Of a stretch of DNA of 8,975 nt, positions 6,613 to 8,975 are shown one piece after another (within the stretch, counting starts at the first letter, position 1; every line of letters begins with the position of its first letter). Origin of the DNA: Lentisphaerota bacterium (GTDB lineage: Bacteria; Verrucomicrobiota; Lentisphaeria; Oligosphaerales; Oligosphaeraceae). The stretch covers positions 1-8,975 of the forward strand of contig JAAZKQ010000666.1 of the NCBI GenBank assembly GCA_012799755.1, written 5' to 3'. Position numbers and translations under genes: made by a program. The notes under the pieces were generated by a model, which did no database searches, was not told the DNA's origin, and saw only the letters and a list, made by a program, of their open reading frames with translations.

Positions 6613-6776
6613 ATTTGCAGGAAACCCACGGCTCGTCGCCGCCCAGCCATCTGAACTTGATTGCTGCCGACTTTTGGCAAAAATACGAATGGACGTATGT
6701 TGCCGACAAGGAGGCGCGGAAGGCTTTTTTGTTGAAATCCACTCCAAGCGCCTTCCGCACCAAAAAAGATGTTTAA
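6573..6776 (+). pseudogene. Coding-like open stretch without a start codon (possible gene remnant)
   Basis: This plus-strand frame is open for 67 codons between TGA at 6570-6572 and TAA at 6774-6776. Its last 40 codons have protein-like composition, including FWQKYEWTYVADKEARKAF and a basic end SAFRTKKDV. There is no ATG in frame; a TTG preceded by AAGGA exists near 6618 but is weak. The first part overlaps the REP-like element. It may be the tail of a decayed gene or simply a fortuitous frame; the opposite strand is also open here in several frames. I do not recognise a family. Confidence 0.2.
6716..6758. other. 9-bp perfect inverted repeat with T-rich loop
   Basis: GCGGAAGGC at 6716-6724 is exactly complementary to GCCTTCCGC at 6750-6758, separated by 25 nt. 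The first arm is followed by six Ts and the second by CACC plus six As, so the flanks are partly symmetric. It could fold in RNA of either strand, or mark the edge of a degraded element. It is far from any gene end, so a terminator role is unclear. Confidence 0.35.
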
Positions 6777-6848
6777 ACGTGATGTGTCATCGGGAAAAAA
6801 TCAAACAGTTAGGCACACCAAAAGCCTGGAAGCCGTAATCGGTCAGTC

Positions 6849-6875
6849 TTTTTTTATCCGCAGATTACGCAGATT
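6849..6875. repeat. Solitary short copy of the 31-bp repeat, inverted
   Basis: Read on the minus strand, this segment is AATCTGCG directly joined to TAATCTGCGGATA and followed by an A-run. It matches the 31-bp repeat of 1290-1633 but lacks the central CTAATCGGCG, that is, one nonamer fewer. It lies more than 5 kb away and in opposite orientation, showing that the repeat is dispersed. Confidence 0.8.
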
Positions 6876-6954
6876 GCTGGTATCTCGTGCGCAAGCGCGA
6901 AAGTTCAAGTTCCGGTGTCTCACGCGAGGGCACGAAGCTTCCAGGAGTCCCCGC

Positions 6955-7100
6955 CGCCGGCCGGCCAGTCCCTGAGTCCAATGTGTCATTCCCCGCGGTC
7001 CCGGGCGTTCCAGTTGTCCAATCCATGGGATCATGCCTTATGAGTCCTGAGTCCTCGCACCAGCGCCGCCGCCAATGAGTCCCATCGGTCTCACGTGTCC
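6955..7100. repeat. Degenerate GTCC-rich array (TGAGTCC and variants)
   Basis: TGAGTCC occurs exactly at 6973, 7041, 7048 and 7076, with related heptamers such as gagtccc, cagtccc, cggtccc, ttgtcca and gtgtccc between 6955 and 7100, giving about ten GTCC-centred units in 146 bp. Spacing is irregular. It looks like a decayed simple-repeat array; the other strand reads GGACTCA and GGGACTCATTGG. No gene is supported across this stretch despite short open frames on both strands. Confidence 0.5.
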
Positions 7101-7124
7101 CCTGGAACCGGCCAATTATCAAAG

Positions 7125-7138
7125 AGTAAGCGTTTACA
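7125..7138 (+). promoter_or_regulatory. LacI-family-type operator upstream of the URO-D-like gene
   Basis: AGTAAGCGTTTACA differs at one position from TGTAAGCGTTTACA, the near-palindromic form bound by many LacI/GalR regulators (GTAA-N-CG-N-TTAC with the central CG). It lies 27 bp upstream of the candidate -35 at 7166, a position suiting repression or activation of the downstream gene. The regulator is not in the window. Confidence 0.5.
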
Positions 7139-7165
7139 TCTCGCCGCCTTTTTTTACGGCATCCA

Positions 7166-7194
7166 TTCACGGAAAAACAATTGTCAAGTATACT
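7166..7194 (+). promoter_or_regulatory. Candidate promoter of the URO-D-like gene
   Basis: A -10-like TATACT (7189-7194, five of six matches) lies 17 nt after a weak -35-like TTCACG (7166-7171, four of six). Predicted +1 is near 7201, inside an 8-bp palindrome TCACGTGA (7198-7205) that could be an additional binding site. The leader to the ATG would be about 32 nt. Confidence 0.45.
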
Positions 7195-7222
7195 ATTTCA
7201 CGTGATCGGCAGTATGACGCAT

Positions 7223-7228
7223 AAGGAG
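7223..7228 (+). promoter_or_regulatory. Strong ribosome binding site of the URO-D-like gene
   Basis: AAGGAG lies 4 nt (CAAT) before the ATG at 7233. It confirms the start and decides against the longer open frame on the opposite strand. Confidence 0.85.
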
Positions 7229-7232
7229 CAAT

Positions 7233-8222
7233 ATGAACACTCGTGAAACCATTCGCCGTCTTCTCGCCTTTCAGCCCGTGCCATCCCTGCCCATTATCGA
7301 GTGGGCCACTTGGTGGCAGGAAAGCACCGCCCGCTGGCTCGCAGAGGGCATGCCGCCCTACGAAAACAAAGTCGAGCTGATGCGCTATTTCGGGCTGGAC
7401 CTGCTGGTCCAGGAGTGGTTCCGACCTCGCAACGCTCGCTGTCCGCAGCCGCCCGCGCACGGCGTCGGCATTGTCCGCGACGAACAGCATTACGACGAAC
7501 TCATCGCGCAGCACGCGCTCTACGACATGCAAATGCCGGCTGTGCCCAATTTCACTCGCTATAAACACGAGATTGACACCGGCAACGCCGCCCATTGGTT
7601 CACCCTTGAGGGCTTCTTCTGGTTCCCGCGGACGCTGCTGGGCATTGAGCGCCACCTGCTGGCCTTCTATGACGAAGCCGCATTCATTCACCGCATCAAC
7701 CGCGACCTCGTTGCTTTCTACAAGCAGCTCCTGCCCTGGCTCTTCAATCAATTCCAGCCCGATTTCATGACCTTTGCCGAAGACATGAGCTACAATCACG
7801 GCTCCATGATCTCTGAACAACAATTCGACGAATTCATGCTGCCCTACTACCGAGAACTCGTTGATTATATCAAACAGCATGGCACCAGGGTATTGATAGA
7901 TTCCGACGGCGATATCAGCGAATGTCTGCCCTGGTTCGAGCGCGCCGGCATTGAAGGCGTCCTGCCCTTGGAACGACAGGCCGGTGTTGATGTCGCCGCC
8001 ATTCGCCGACGGCACCCGCGCCTGCTCATGGTCGGCGCCTTCAACAAAATGGTCATGCACCAAGGCGAAAAAGCCATTCGCGAGGAATTCGCGCGGCTTA
8101 TGCCCGTCGCCCGCCAGGGCGGTTTTATCATCAGCGTTGATCATCAGACGCCACCGGCTGTATCTCTGAACGACTACCGCCTCTATCTCAAATTGTTCCG
8201 TGAATACGCGCAAAGCCTGTGA
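7233..8222 (+). CDS. Uroporphyrinogen decarboxylase (URO-D) superfamily protein, non-HemE
   Basis: The 329-residue protein has the URO-D (PF01208) barrel pattern: MNTRETIRRLLAFQPV at the N-terminus, DFMTFAEDMSYNHGSMIS (177-194, Glu183 and Asp184), TRVLIDSDGD (218-227), the GIEGVLPLE-x-x-AGVD turn (239-253) and SVDHQTPPAVSLNDY (301-315). It lacks the RQAGR motif of true HemE, so haem synthesis is unlikely. It also lacks the His-x-Cys zinc site usual in MtaA/CmuA-type corrinoid methyltransferases; the equivalent stretch is DSDGD. Large paralogous sets of such proteins of unknown substrate are typical of PVC bacteria. A LacI-type operator, a promoter and AAGGAG precede it, suggesting regulation by a small molecule, perhaps a sugar. 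No corrinoid protein gene is adjacent. Function beyond the superfamily is not assigned. Confidence 0.85.
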   Translation: MNTRETIRRLLAFQPVPSLPIIEWATWWQESTARWLAEGMPPYENKVELMRYFGLDLLVQEWFRPRNARCPQPPAHGVGIVRDEQHYDELIAQHALYDMQMPAVPNFTRYKHEIDTGNAAHWFTLEGFFWFPRTLLGIERHLLAFYDEAAFIHRINRDLVAFYKQLLPWLFNQFQPDFMTFAEDMSYNHGSMISEQQFDEFMLPYYRELVDYIKQHGTRVLIDSDGDISECLPWFERAGIEGVLPLERQAGVDVAAIRRRHPRLLMVGAFNKMVMHQGEKAIREEFARLMPVARQGGFIISVDHQTPPAVSLNDYRLYLKLFREYAQSL

Positions 8223-8352
8223 GCACGCTCCGCATTAGCTTTCCCTCCCGTGCCCCGCCGTTATATTTATGACTTCATGCCTGCCCGCAGTTCCTTTTTT
8301 TCTCTTTCCCCCATTAACATTGCCCGCGGTAAAAGCGCGTGCGGCGGTAGAT

Positions 8353-8377
8353 TTACAGGTCTTTTGGCCTACTGTAA
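8353..8377. other. Inverted repeat TTACAG-N13-CTGTAA in the gap before the oxidoreductase
   Basis: TTACAG at 8353-8358 is exactly complementary to CTGTAA at 8372-8377. It sits about 120 nt upstream of the oxidoreductase start in the otherwise featureless gap 8223-8499. It could be an operator half-site pair or a chance palindrome; no convincing promoter or terminator was seen in this gap. Confidence 0.25.
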
Positions 8378-8499
8378 TCCGAATCCGGTGGCCTGAAGTG
8401 GCCGCGCGCCGACAGGCCGCCAGGAACTAAGCGATAATGTCCGTCCGCGCCGGCCATAATCCGGCATAGAGTTCGCCCCAAAAAAAACGAAAGAAGGTC

Positions 8500-8975
8500 A
8501 TGAGAAAGCGCATCAATATTTGTTTCATCGGTTGCGGAGCATTCTGCAAGTCTTTTGTGCCGCTGTTCCAAAAACATCCCGACGTGGAAAGCGTCGCCGT
8601 CTGCGACCTCATTCCGGAACGCGCCCAAGACTACTCGCAGAAATTCAAGGTGCCGATTATTGATACTTTTGAGGATGCCATCGCCAGTGACAAGATTGAC
8701 GCGGTGGCGATCTTCACCCAGCGCCATCTCCACGGCCCGCTGGTTATTGCGGCCCTGAAAGCCGGCAAGAACGTCTACAGCGCCGTGCCCTGCGCCAGCA
8801 CCATTGAAGAAATCTACGAAATAGAAGAACTCGTGCGCAAGACCCGCCTGACCTACTCCATGGGCGAAACCGGCTACTATCGCGCCGCCACGGTGTTCTG
8901 CCGCAACAAAATGCTCGCCGGCGAATTCGGCGACTTCGTGTACGGCGAAGCCCAGTACAACCACGACCAGCGCCA
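8500..8975 (+). CDS. Gfo/Idh/MocA family NAD(P)-dependent oxidoreductase (N-terminal part, runs off window)
   Basis: The first 158 codons are present. The protein begins MRKRINICFIGCGAFCKSF, a Rossmann strand and glycine-rich loop for NAD(P) binding, followed by VAVCDLIPERA (acidic residue Asp36 ending beta2), DTFEDAI, DAVAIFTQRHLHGPLVIAALKAGKNVY and an ETGYYRAA segment starting the second domain. Family members oxidise or reduce sugars, inositols and derivatives in the cytoplasm. Where the family normally has EKP, with its catalytic Lys, this protein has SAVP (residues 94-97), so chemistry may differ. AAGAAGG lies 2 nt before ATG 8500, closer than ideal. It follows the URO-D-like gene in the same direction after 277 nt. 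The C-terminal domain lies outside the window. Confidence 0.9.
   Translation, partial: MRKRINICFIGCGAFCKSFVPLFQKHPDVESVAVCDLIPERAQDYSQKFKVPIIDTFEDAIASDKIDAVAIFTQRHLHGPLVIAALKAGKNVYSAVPCASTIEEIYEIEELVRKTRLTYSMGETGYYRAATVFCRNKMLAGEFGDFVYGEAQYNHDQR

Noticed and set aside
7141..7160. Intrinsic terminator at the T-run GCCTTTTTTTACGGC
   Set aside because: Only a 4-bp stem brackets the Ts, the T-run lies in the loop, and no gene ends nearby.
7167..8213. 348-residue open frame on the minus strand opposite the URO-D-like gene
   Set aside because: It is longer than the plus-strand gene, but it has no ribosome binding site or recognisable family, while the plus frame has AAGGAG, a promoter and URO-D motifs.
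8353..8964. 203-residue open frame on the minus strand at the right end
   Set aside because: It is the antisense of the Gfo/Idh/MocA gene, whose Rossmann motif and start are clear on the plus strand.

Overview
The window reads as a chromosomal segment from an uncultured, moderately GC-rich bacterium, most likely a PVC-group member (Lentisphaerota, Kiritimatiellota or Planctomycetota). This placement rests on gene style (a sugar phosphate isomerase/epimerase, a URO-D-like methyltransferase-family protein, a Gfo/Idh/MocA oxidoreductase with SAVP in place of EKP) and on intergenic repeats of a kind I associate from memory with those genomes. It is an inference; no rRNA or other phylogenetic marker is present.

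Positions 1-1146, minus strand: the 5' end of hisF (cut by the window edge), preceded by a complete xylose-isomerase-like TIM-barrel gene with its own candidate promoter and a hairpin at the presumed transcript 5' end. Positions 1147-1646 hold no gene; they carry four 31-bp repeat units plus a partial fifth, ending just past the metH stop codon.

Positions 1647-6361, minus strand: a probable three-gene operon read as dsbD, then a separate methionine synthase activation-domain gene, then metH. MetH has the homocysteine, folate and cobalamin modules but not the C-terminal reactivation module, which the gene just upstream supplies. The DsbD-like membrane thiol reductase ends 6 nt before the activation-domain gene.

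Positions 6362-7232 are a divergent intergenic region of about 870 bp with no convincing intact gene. It holds a degenerate REP-like segment, a 67-codon coding-like open stretch without a start codon, a short inverted copy of the 31-bp repeat, a GTCC-rich degenerate array, and then a near-perfect LacI-family-type operator, a candidate promoter and a strong ribosome binding site.

Positions 7233-8975, plus strand: a URO-D superfamily gene and, after a 277-bp gap, the N-terminal 158 residues of a Gfo/Idh/MocA oxidoreductase that runs off the window. The central theme is cobalamin-dependent methionine synthesis with a split reactivation domain; the flanking genes look like carbohydrate or small-molecule catabolism. 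I see no defence system, mobile element with a transposase, CRISPR array or RNA gene.
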